6,769 bases of DNA from contig MGMW01000089.1 in the NCBI GenBank assembly GCA_001795035.1, positions 1 through 6,769 on the forward strand, written 5' to 3'. Numbering within the stretch: position 1 is the stretch's first letter; each line of letters starts with the position of its first letter. The position numbers were made by a program, and so were the translations under genes. This document shows positions 1-5,841 of the stretch, in pieces. The notes beneath the pieces were generated by a model. It was not told the DNA's origin. It searched no databases and was given only the letters and a program-made list of their open reading frames with translations. The DNA comes from Chloroflexi bacterium RBG_13_53_26 (lineage in GTDB: Bacteria; Chloroflexota; Dehalococcoidia; UBA2247; RBG-13-53-26).

Positions 1-2475
1 AGGCCTGTCCGGACTCTCCTCGATTTCCTTCTCCAAGACACTGGCGATGGCGTCCGGACATGACAGGACGGCGTGTCCTCCCTCCCAGGCAATCGAAGGA
101 CAGCGGATGCCCCTGAGATGTTTGACTACGGCATCCACTCCCACACCCGACCGCAATGACAGTGAGATGAGACGACAGATGGCTTCGAGCTGGGCTGAGG
201 CACAGCCTCCGGCCTTGCCCAGGGTAGAGAAAACCTCGCAGATCCCTTTCTCATCCTTATTGACAGTGACGTAGATGTGTCCGCAGCCAGTGGATACCCT
301 CTCGGTACGGCCACTGGTAATGCGGGGTCGCTTGCGCGGAGCGCGGACCGCGGGGGCAAGCTCTTTCTGTTCCTTCTCCTTGACAGCAGTGTCCTCCCGG
401 CTGACGCTCAGCACCTGGCTTTCCTTGCTCCGATCACGATAGATGGTGATCCCCTTGCACCCTTGCTCATAGGCCAGACGGAAGACCCTGGCCACATCCT
501 CCCGCGTGGCATCATGGGGGAAGTTGACCGTCTTGGAGACGGCGTTGTCGGTATATTTCTGAAAGGCGGACTGGGTCTTCACATGCCACTCCGGCGTGAT
601 GTCGTGGGCAGTAACGAAGAGTTGCTGCACCCACTGGGGTACTTTGTCCATACCGCGAGCGCTTCCCCGGGCGGCCAGTTCCTTCATCAGATTCTCGTCG
701 TAGAATCCTTCCTTCCGGGCAGCCTCCTCAAAGTAGGGGTTGACCTCCAGCAGGCGCTCTCCCTCAAGGATAGTCCGGATATAGGAGAGAGCGAAGAGGG
801 GTTCGATGCCGCTGGAGCAGCCGGCAATGATGCTCAGGGTGCCCGTGGGGGCGATGGTGGTGCGGGCGGCATTTCTGAGCCTGGGGCCGCCGTTTACGTC
901 ATAGATACTGCCTTCGAAGGCAGGGAAGGCACCTCTCTCCCTGGCCAACTCCGCCGAGGCAGCGGTGGCTTCCTTAGTGATGAAGCTCATCAGGTCTTCG
1001 GCAACCTCCAGCGCCTTCTCGGAGTCATAGGGTATGCTCAGACAGATCAGGGCATCGGCAAAGCCCATCACCCCCAGGCCGATCTTTCTGGTGGTCCTGG
1101 TCATCTTCTCTATCTGCGGGGTGGGGAATTTGTTCACTTCAATGGTGTTGTCCAGGAACCTGACCGCCAGCCTGATCGTCCTGGAGAGCTTTTCGTAGTC
1201 CACCTCCATCCTGCCATCTTTTTCACGGAGCATCCTGGAGAGAACGATGGAGCCCAGGTTGCAGGACTCGTAGGGGAGCAGGGGTTGTTCACCACAGGGA
1301 TTGGTGCTCTCGATCATACCTAGCTTCGGAGTGGGGTTATCGCGGTTGATGCGGTCGATGAAGACGATGCCCGGATCACCTGTCCTCCAGGCCATATCCA
1401 CTATCTGGTCAAAGATCTCCTTAGCATTGAGCTTCCCCTCAGCCCGATTGGTGTGGGGGTTGATGAGATCATAGTCACGCTCCTCGTTCACAGCATGCAT
1501 GAAGTCTTCAGTGATGGCCACGGAGAGGTTGAAGTTGCTGAAGGTGTTGCCCTTCTCCTTGGCAGTTATGAACTTGAGGATATCAGGATGGCTGATACTG
1601 AGGATGGCCATGTTGGCTCCTCGGCGCATACCGCCCTGCTTGATGACATCGGTGGCGATATCAAAGACGCGGAGGAAGGAGACGGGGCCACTGGCAATGC
1701 CTCCGGTAGAGCCCACCCGGTCGCTCTCAGGTCTGAGCCTGGAGAAGGAAAAGCCGGTGCCTCCACCGCTCTTGTGAATCAGCGCCGTCTGCTTCACAGC
1801 CTCGAAGATGGACTCCATAGTGTCATCGATGGGAAGAACGAAACAGGCAGAGAGCTGTCCCAGTTCCCTGCCGGCGTTCATCAGAGTAGGTGAATTGGGC
1901 AGGAACTCCAGGTTGGTCATCATGTCGAGGAACTGCTGCTCCAGCGCTCGCACATCGGCCTGAGAGTCGAAGGCTATCTCCGCAGAGGCAATGAAGCGAG
2001 CAACACGGCGGAACATCACCTCAGGGGTCTCTACCACCTGACCATCAAGGTCTTTCTTGAGATACCGTTTCTCCAGCACTCTCATGGCATTGGGGGTCAA
2101 CTCCAGGCCAATCCCTCCGGGGGTTGCTGCCGGAGCGGGTTTCACACAAACGTCTTTCATTTCAGAGTAGGCTTCAGCGATATCAGGATGTCCCATTTCC
2201 TTCAGAGCCTCCTTCACCATGCCCTTGATTTCAATCGGTGGCGAGCTGCGTTTGCCCTTTTGCTTCCCCTTGACGACGAGATCCTCCATGCCTGGAAGCG
2301 GCAGTCTGGTTCCCATCCTTCCCCGCTCCAGCCGTTCGATCACCTGACCGGTGATCTGCTCAGCCACATTGCGGTCGGAAATACCAGCAGATTCGACAGC
2401 GGCAAAGATAGCGCGGGCTATCTGATCGCGGGCAAGCCGATCTGTTTCTTTCTTCTTCACGTCGCTATCGGACAC
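1..2475 (-). CDS. nrdJ: Adenosylcobalamin-dependent (class II) ribonucleotide reductase, 3' end cut by window edge
   Basis: Reduces ribonucleotides to deoxyribonucleotides with a B12-generated thiyl radical, independent of oxygen; cytoplasmic. The frame is open for 825 codons from a GTG start to the window edge, so the C-terminus is missing. Visible in order: a divergent ATP-cone-like region (about 1-108); NSPT at 194-197; the first redox cysteine C211 in SACFVLP; the HKSGGGTGFSFSRLRP loop at 234-249; RRGAN; the catalytic NPCGE with N392, C394 (thiyl cysteine) and E396; the partner redox cysteine C405, 11 residues after C394 as in known class II enzymes; PTGT at 543-546; GCKGITIYRDRSK from 672; then a TSCPD-type C-terminal domain with TGCGH (C731) and GKAGGCASAQ. 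The usual C-terminal shuttle cysteines must lie beyond position 1. The GTG start is chosen because AAGGAGG sits 8 bases upstream. It follows nrdR by 5 bases. No frameshift was seen. Family assignment is near certain. Confidence 0.98.
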   Translation of the reverse strand, partial: MSDSDVKKKETDRLARDQIARAIFAAVESAGISDRNVAEQITGQVIERLERGRMGTRLPLPGMEDLVVKGKQKGKRSSPPIEIKGMVKEALKEMGHPDIAEAYSEMKDVCVKPAPAATPGGIGLELTPNAMRVLEKRYLKKDLDGQVVETPEVMFRRVARFIASAEIAFDSQADVRALEQQFLDMMTNLEFLPNSPTLMNAGRELGQLSACFVLPIDDTMESIFEAVKQTALIHKSGGGTGFSFSRLRPESDRVGSTGGIASGPVSFLRVFDIATDVIKQGGMRRGANMAILSISHPDILKFITAKEKGNTFSNFNLSVAITEDFMHAVNEERDYDLINPHTNRAEGKLNAKEIFDQIVDMAWRTGDPGIVFIDRINRDNPTPKLGMIESTNPCGEQPLLPYESCNLGSIVLSRMLREKDGRMEVDYEKLSRTIRLAVRFLDNTIEVNKFPTPQIEKMTRTTRKIGLGVMGFADALICLSIPYDSEKALEVAEDLMSFITKEATAASAELARERGAFPAFEGSIYDVNGGPRLRNAARTTIAPTGTLSIIAGCSSGIEPLFALSYIRTILEGERLLEVNPYFEEAARKEGFYDENLMKELAARGSARGMDKVPQWVQQLFVTAHDITPEWHVKTQSAFQKYTDNAVSKTVNFPHDATREDVARVFRLAYEQGCKGITIYRDRSKESQVLSVSREDTAVKEKEQKELAPAVRAPRKRPRITSGRTERVSTGCGHIYVTVNKDEKGICEVFSTLGKAGGCASAQLEAICRLISLSLRSGVGVDAVVKHLRGIRCPSIAWEGGHAVLSCPDAIASVLEKEIEESPDRP

Positions 2476-2480
2476 GAGCC

Positions 2481-3035
2481 TTACCTCCTTGTACCCAGTT
2501 CCCTTTTGCGCGCTTTTCTGGCTGACCTGGCTGATGCAATGAACCCTTCCTGAGGGATCAGAGGCAACTGGGCAGAGACAGCCTTCTCCTGACCTTTGAC
2601 CAAGGCATCGATTTCCAGACGGAAGCTATCTACATCGGTAAACTCCCGATAGACGCTGGCGAAGCGCATGTAGGCGATACGATCCAGCTCCTTGAGGTGC
2701 TTCATCACCAGTTCACCGATGGTGGGACTGGGCACCTCAATCTTGCCCAGATGATGAAGCTCCCCCTCAACCCTGTCCACCAGTTGCTCGATATCGTCGT
2801 TGGATATGGGCCGTTTGGTGCAGGCCTTGCGAATGCCTGTGACCAGCTTGTCGCGGCTGAACTCCTCCCGCCGACTGTCCTTCTTGATAACCAGGAAGGT
2901 GCCTGACTGAACACGCTCGTAGGTAGTGAACCGCGAATGACAATGCAGGCACTGGCGGCGACGGCGCACCCCTTCGCTCATGCCGCGAGAGTCAATAACC
3001 TTTGAATCCTGATAGTCACAGTAGGGACACTTCAT
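2481..3035 (-). CDS. nrdR: Transcriptional repressor NrdR
   Basis: NrdR senses ATP/dATP through an ATP-cone and represses ribonucleotide reductase genes by binding paired NrdR boxes. The 184-residue product has an N-terminal zinc ribbon with CPYC (C3, C6) and CLHC (C29, C32), the DSR...RRRR DNA-contact segment, FTTYE, then an ATP-cone at about 47-137 (IKKDSRREEF, KRPIS, IAYMRFASVYREF). It is longer than the usual 150-160 residues because of a basic tail rich in Arg, Lys and Ala (about 145-184). The loop between the cysteine pairs is two residues shorter than in E. coli NrdR, and the common KKDGR is KKDSR here. It is the first gene of an operon with nrdJ. The start is supported by the Met-Lys-Cys-Pro opening typical of the family; its ribosome site is weak (AGGA about 11 bases upstream). 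Autoregulation is expected from the boxes just upstream. Confidence 0.98.
   Translation of the reverse strand: MKCPYCDYQDSKVIDSRGMSEGVRRRRQCLHCHSRFTTYERVQSGTFLVIKKDSRREEFSRDKLVTGIRKACTKRPISNDDIEQLVDRVEGELHHLGKIEVPSPTIGELVMKHLKELDRIAYMRFASVYREFTDVDSFRLEIDALVKGQEKAVSAQLPLIPQEGFIASARSARKARKRELGTRR
2484..2490 (-). promoter_or_regulatory. Shine-Dalgarno of nrdJ, inside the end of nrdR
   Basis: On the minus strand AAGGAGG is followed by 8 bases and the GTG start at 2475. The motif forms the last two arginine codons of nrdR (AGG AGG) directly before its TAA stop. This decides the GTG start and implies coupled translation of the two genes. Confidence 0.9.
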
Positions 3036-3045
3036 CGGTGGATTG

Positions 3046-3061
3046 ATCCTATAGATTGCGG
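3046..3061 (-). promoter_or_regulatory. NrdR box 2 (just downstream of the transcription start)
   Basis: Minus-strand CCGCAATCTATAGGAT matches about 11 of 16 positions of the NrdR-box consensus, best in the core. Its centre lies exactly 31 bp from the centre of box 1, with 15 bases between the two sites. That is the tandem spacing (about three helical turns) known for NrdR sites. On its own the match is weak; the spacing is what supports it. Confidence 0.6.
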
Positions 3062-3070
3062 TAGGGCCAG

Positions 3071-3099
3071 ATTATGGCACAACATGTAGTGGTTGTCAA
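3071..3099 (-). promoter_or_regulatory. Sigma70-type promoter of nrdR-nrdJ
   Basis: Read on the minus strand: a perfect TTGACA (-35, bases 3094-3099), a 17-base spacer, then CATAAT (-10, bases 3071-3076; 5 of 6 to consensus). Predicted start of transcription is near 3064, giving a leader of about 30 bases before the nrdR ATG at 3035. The spacer coincides with an NrdR-box-like palindrome. Confidence 0.8.
3077..3092 (-). promoter_or_regulatory. NrdR box 1 (promoter spacer)
   Basis: Minus-strand CCACTACATGTTGTGC matches 12 of 16 positions of the published NrdR-box consensus acaCwAtATaTwGtgt (from memory), and is a near-perfect palindrome apart from its outer bases and one inner pair. It fills the space between -35 and -10 of the nrdR promoter, where a bound repressor would block RNA polymerase. 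Confidence 0.75.
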
Positions 3100-3109
3100 T
3101 AGGGTTTCG

Positions 3110-3143
3110 GGGTTTCCCGGACTCCTGCATACGCAGGAATGAC
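3110..3143. repeat. REP-like short palindromic element
   Basis: A hairpin TCCTGC-ATAC-GCAGGA (stem bases 3123-3128 and 3133-3138) flanked by GGTTTCCCGGA on one side and ATGACG on the other. Read on the minus strand, the spurious frame across it gives a peptide with SFLRMQES. This resembles the SFLR.QES peptide produced by the dispersed intergenic repeats of the CATTCCTGCG...CGCAGGAAT type seen in many genomes. A second small stem GTCAG-GGAT-CTGAC lies at 3152-3165. Only one copy is visible here, so repeat status is inferred from resemblance. Confidence 0.5.
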
Positions 3144-3207
3144 GTGGTCAGGTCAGGGATCTGACAGCCACTTTGAGAATCCACGGATTTGGGATCTTCG
3201 CCTGCTC

Positions 3208-3236
3208 TTGACAAGGCGACCGGGCATCGCCAGAAT
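3208..3236 (+). promoter_or_regulatory. Candidate promoter of the flavodiiron gene
   Basis: TTGACA at 3208-3213, a 17-base spacer, then CAGAAT at 3231-3236 (4 of 6 to consensus). Transcription would begin near 3243, about 70 bases before the ATG. The -35 is perfect and the -10 weak, which may point to an activator. I found no clear Rex, Fur or Fnr-type palindrome beside it. Confidence 0.45.
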
Positions 3237-3303
3237 TGGAAGCATTCGCCACTGTCTCTTCAGGCTCACGGAGGGTTCGACATAGATAGCAGGTAATCGG
3301 TGT

Positions 3304-3309
3304 AGGAGG
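3304..3309 (+). promoter_or_regulatory. Shine-Dalgarno of the flavodiiron gene
   Basis: AGGAGG followed by 5 bases and the ATG at 3315; supports that start. Confidence 0.85.
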
Positions 3310-3314
3310 ATAAC

Positions 3315-4499
3315 ATGAAACCAAGAGAAATACGATCCGGAATCTATGCGGTGGGGGCGATAGACTGGGACAGACGGCTATTCGATTCGCTCATACCGCT
3401 CCCTGACGGCACGAGCTACAATTCGTACTTCATCAAAGGCAGTGAGAAAACGGCTCTCATCGACACGGTGGACCCTGCCATGCAATGGGTGCTGATGCAT
3501 CATCTGGACCTGCTCGACTGTAAGCACATCGATTATGTGATCGCCAATCATGCCGAGCAGGATCATTCCGGCACGCTCCCCAAGGTGCTGGAAAGATATG
3601 CCGGGGCTAAGCTGGTGACCACGCCCAAGTGCAAGGGGATGCTCATGGACCTCCTGCTGATTCCAGAGGACAGGTTCATCACCGTGGAGGATAAACAGAC
3701 CATTTCGTTAGGAGACAGAACGCTGGAGTTCATCCATGCCCCCTGGGTGCACTGGCCCGAGACCATGCTGACATACCTCAGGGAAGAGAGTATCCTCTTC
3801 CCCTGCGACCTCTTCGGTTCGCATCTGGCCACAACAGACCTGTATATGACTGATGAAGGACAACTCTATGAGGCCGCCAAGAGATACTATGCAGAGATCA
3901 TGATGCCCTTCCGCAGCAACATCGAGAAACATCTGGAAAGGCTCAAGGGCTACCGCATTGATATCATCGGGCCCAGCCATGGCCCGATGCACAACAAGCC
4001 CAGCTTCATCATGGAGGCATATCGAGACTGGGTGTCCGGCAAGCCGAAGAACATCGTTGTGCTGCCCTACATATCCATGCACGGCAGCACACAGAGGATG
4101 GTGGAATACTTCGTTGATGCTCTCACCGACAGGGGCGTGACGGTGATCCAATTCAACCTGGCTGCTACTGACATAGGCAAGCTGGCTATGGCCCTGGTAG
4201 ACGCCGGCACCCTGGTCATCGGCACACCTACTGTTCTGGTCGGCCCGCATCCCAACGTGGCTCATGCTGCCTTCCTGGCTAATGCCATAAGGCCAAAACT
4301 GCAGTTTGTCTCTATTATCGGCTCATACGGCTGGGGGAGTAAGGCAGTGGAGCAGATCAGCGGCATGATTCCCAACCTCAAGGTGGAGGTGCTGCCGCCC
4401 GTCATCAGCAAGGGATTCCCGAGGGAAGAGGTTTTCACGAACCTGGAGGCTCTGGCCGAGACCATTGCCCAGAAGCACAAAGAGCATGGCTTCGCTTAG
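3315..4499 (+). CDS. fprA: Flavodiiron protein (FprA/ROO type, class A)
   Basis: Cytoplasmic oxygen and/or nitric oxide reductase of anaerobes, normally fed with electrons by rubredoxin. The 394-residue product has a metallo-beta-lactamase-like diiron domain (about 1-245) and a flavodoxin domain (about 246-390). Diiron ligands are all present: H79, E81, D83 and H84 in NHAEQDHSGT, H146 in PWVHWPET, D165 in FPCDLFGSH, and H222 in GPSHGPMH. FMN-binding elements are YISMHGSTQRM (252-262), GTPTVLVGPHPNV (303-315) and GSYGWGSKAV (336-345). Length is that of the simple two-domain class, with no fused rubredoxin or flavin reductase domain. Start supported by AGGAGG. It heads a rightward gene set, followed 32 bases later by a cupin gene. 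Whether O2 or NO is the preferred substrate cannot be read from sequence. No rubredoxin gene is visible in the window. Confidence 0.95.
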   Translation: MKPREIRSGIYAVGAIDWDRRLFDSLIPLPDGTSYNSYFIKGSEKTALIDTVDPAMQWVLMHHLDLLDCKHIDYVIANHAEQDHSGTLPKVLERYAGAKLVTTPKCKGMLMDLLLIPEDRFITVEDKQTISLGDRTLEFIHAPWVHWPETMLTYLREESILFPCDLFGSHLATTDLYMTDEGQLYEAAKRYYAEIMMPFRSNIEKHLERLKGYRIDIIGPSHGPMHNKPSFIMEAYRDWVSGKPKNIVVLPYISMHGSTQRMVEYFVDALTDRGVTVIQFNLAATDIGKLAMALVDAGTLVIGTPTVLVGPHPNVAHAAFLANAIRPKLQFVSIIGSYGWGSKAVEQISGMIPNLKVEVLPPVISKGFPREEVFTNLEALAETIAQKHKEHGFA

Positions 4500-4517
4500 C
4501 GATCCCTCGATAATAGA

Positions 4518-4523
4518 AGGAGG
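4518..4523 (+). promoter_or_regulatory. Shine-Dalgarno of the cupin gene, within a small inverted repeat
   Basis: AGGAGG with 8 bases to the ATG at 4532. It lies in the loop between the arms CCTCGA (4505-4510) and TCGAGG (4525-4530), so a 6-bp stem could present or mask the ribosome site. Confidence 0.75.
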
Positions 4524-4531
4524 CTCGAGGA

Positions 4532-4879
4532 ATGAAACATGACGACAAGGGCAAGGCGGCCGAGCAACTGACGGCCAGGGTTGTCCGAATGGCCGATCTG
4601 GTGGATTACCAGGAAGGCTCAGTGGTCAGCAGAGAGGTTATCAGCAAGAAGACGGGCACAGTGACCGTCTTTGCCTTCGATCAAGGGCAGGGCTTGAGCG
4701 AGCACACGGCACCCTTCGATGCCCTGGTCTATATACTCGATGGCGAGGCAGAGGTCACTATCTCAGGCAAGGGGCTTGGCGTGAAGGAAGGCGAGATGGT
4801 GATCATGCCAGCCAATGAGCCTCATGCCCTGAAGGCAGGGAAAAGGTTCAAGATGGCCCTGATCATGGTGCGCTCGTGA
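4532..4879 (+). CDS. Small single-domain cupin protein
   Basis: A 115-residue protein with one cupin (double-stranded beta-helix) domain over about residues 44-112. The first cupin motif reads GLSEHTAPFDALVYILDGEAEV: H58 is kept, but the second histidine of the usual HxH is alanine (A60) and the usual glutamate is not in place. The second motif reads EGEMVIMPANEPHALKA with P93 and H98. At most two of the usual four metal ligands remain, so metal-dependent catalysis is doubtful and a ligand-binding or sensor-like role is possible. Similar small cupins with an EHTAPFDALVY segment are, as I recall, common in anaerobes, with no function known to me. It starts 32 bases after the flavodiiron stop with its own good Shine-Dalgarno and no terminator between, so co-transcription is likely. 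Substrate unknown. Confidence 0.88.
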   Translation: MKHDDKGKAAEQLTARVVRMADLVDYQEGSVVSREVISKKTGTVTVFAFDQGQGLSEHTAPFDALVYILDGEAEVTISGKGLGVKEGEMVIMPANEPHALKAGKRFKMALIMVRS

Positions 4880-4892
4880 ATGGTGAATCCGG

Positions 4893-4903
4893 AAAGGAGG
4901 AGG
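4893..4903 (+). other. Orphan Shine-Dalgarno-like sequence
   Basis: AAAGGAGGAGG occurs 14 bases after the cupin stop, but no ATG, GTG or TTG follows within normal distance. In one frame an open stretch of about 40 codons runs from 4887 to the TGA at 5007-5009 without a suitable start. This may be a decayed small gene or chance. Confidence 0.3.
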
Positions 4904-4937
4904 CGAAGTTCAGAAAGCTCTAGAGGCCAAAGGGCGA

Positions 4938-4983
4938 TCTGTGAACCATGGCCACAGAATAGACAGGCTCATGGTTTCACAGA
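4938..4983 (+). other. Long imperfect hairpin before the HdrB-like gene
   Basis: The left arm TCTGTGAACCATGGCC (4938-4953) pairs with the right arm GGCTCATGGTTTCACAGA (4966-4983): 16 base pairs with two single-T bulges (4969 and 4975) and a 12-base loop. The right arm ends at the start of the AAGGGA ribosome site (4983-4988). No T-run follows, so it does not look like an intrinsic terminator. It could be an RNA element affecting translation or stability, or a DNA-binding inverted repeat. Confidence 0.65.
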
Positions 4984-4998
4984 AGGGATACGACGAAG

Positions 4999-5802
4999 AT
5001 GCTGAATGAGAGCCTGATAGCCAAGATCAGGGAGAGCGGCATGGTGCAGGGGGAGGCTGAGGCAGGGGAGAGGGCCAGGCTGCTGCAGGAGATGGGTTTC
5101 CGGGTGACGGAAAGGGCGGAGTACGCTGTGATAGCGAGCTGCTTCCTGCCATCCATGGTGCCGGATGATATGAAGGCCTTCGGCAGCCTGCTCAGGCACT
5201 ATGGGATTGACTACACTCTACTTCCCAAGGAATACTGCTGCGGCAATCTTCTCTACCGTCAGGCATTGAAGAGCAAGAGCGACGAGGAACTGAAGAGGGC
5301 TGATGCTCTGGCGGCGGAGTTCCTGGAAGCCAACCTGAGCCAGGCTCGGAAAGCGGGCGCAAGCAAAATCGTGGCCTTCTGTGTGGGCTGCGACCTGGTC
5401 CACCATCGATTCAAGGAGGATGTTCCCGAGGAGATTATGTGGTATCCGACCCTGCTGGAACGTCTCTTTCGCGGTGGCAGGCTGGAACTCCAGGCTGACT
5501 ACTACGCCGGCTGCCACTACTTCTACAACAGACTCAATCAAACGATGCCCGATCTGGAGGCAATTTCAAGTATCTTCAGCCGCATTCAGGGCTTGGAGTT
5601 GAATCAACTGGACCACCAGTTGTGCTGCACCAGGCCAGAGCAGATGGAGAGGCTGACTGCCAGTATCAAAAGTAAGGTAGTGATCACCCCCTGCGGAGGC
5701 TGCGCAGATCAGCTTCAGCAAGCCTTGAGGGATCGGGGGGGCTGCCGCGTGGTGATGCTGCCCCAGGTAGTGTGGGCAGCAGTGAGCGGCCAGCCTCTGT
5801 AG
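4999..5802 (+). CDS. HdrB-like protein with two cysteine-rich (CCG) domains
   Basis: A 267-residue soluble protein related to subunit B of heterodisulfide reductase, whose CCG domains hold non-cubane [4Fe-4S] clusters for thiol/disulfide or electron-transfer chemistry. The first domain has C48, the CCG motif C80-C81-G82, and CVGC with C128 and C131. The second has C172 (YAGCHYF), C209-C210 followed by threonine instead of glycine, and CGGC with C232 and C235. All ten cluster cysteines are present, so both sites could be filled. No transmembrane segment or extra ferredoxin domain is visible. Start ATG at 4999 has AAGGGA 10 bases upstream, a modest ribosome site touching a hairpin. It lies 119 bases after the cupin on the same strand. 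No HdrA or HdrC gene is seen nearby, so its partner and substrate are unknown; the CCG domain also occurs in GlcF- and LutA-type oxidoreductases. Confidence 0.88.
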   Translation: MLNESLIAKIRESGMVQGEAEAGERARLLQEMGFRVTERAEYAVIASCFLPSMVPDDMKAFGSLLRHYGIDYTLLPKEYCCGNLLYRQALKSKSDEELKRADALAAEFLEANLSQARKAGASKIVAFCVGCDLVHHRFKEDVPEEIMWYPTLLERLFRGGRLELQADYYAGCHYFYNRLNQTMPDLEAISSIFSRIQGLELNQLDHQLCCTRPEQMERLTASIKSKVVITPCGGCADQLQQALRDRGGCRVVMLPQVVWAAVSGQPL

Positions 5803-5828
5803 GTCACAATTCGGCTTCAAGCTGTGAC
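5803..5828. terminator. Palindrome between convergent genes, possible weak terminator
   Basis: GTCACA (5803-5808) begins right after the HdrB-like stop codon and pairs with TGTGAC (5823-5828), enclosing 14 bases. It sits in the 39-bp gap between two convergent genes, a natural place for transcription to end. There is no T-run on either side and the stem is only 6 bp, so an intrinsic terminator is uncertain. Confidence 0.3.
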
Positions 5829-5841
5829 ATGAGTGACACGA

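Noticed and set aside
277..1323. Open frame of 348 codons on the plus strand
   Set aside because: It lies entirely opposite nrdJ, whose minus-strand frame carries all catalytic motifs; its translation is low-complexity and Gly/Leu-rich with no recognisable domain.
1453..1893. Plus-strand open frame of 146 codons
   Set aside because: Antisense shadow of the NrdJ catalytic core, with no ribosome site or domain.
2188..2553. Plus-strand open frame of 121 codons
   Set aside because: Antisense to the nrdJ start and nrdR end, across a clear operon junction; no supporting motif.
3032..3214. Minus-strand 60-codon open frame upstream of nrdR
   Set aside because: It spans the nrdR promoter, both operator-like boxes and the palindromic repeat; its SFLRMQES peptide is typical of spurious calls over intergenic repeats.
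3036..3314. Cobalamin riboswitch controlling the B12-dependent reductase
   Set aside because: The predicted leader of the nrdR-nrdJ transcript is only about 30 bases, far too short for a B12 riboswitch, and no B12-box-like sequence was seen.
3708..4265. Minus-strand open frame of 185 codons
   Set aside because: Antisense to the flavodiiron gene, which has complete diiron and FMN motifs in the plus frame.
4938..4983. Intrinsic terminator after the cupin gene
   Set aside because: The stem is strong but no T-run follows on the plus strand; the next bases are GAAGGGATAC, a ribosome site.
5218..5541. Minus-strand open frame of 107 codons
   Set aside because: Antisense to the HdrB-like gene, whose cysteine motifs are intact.
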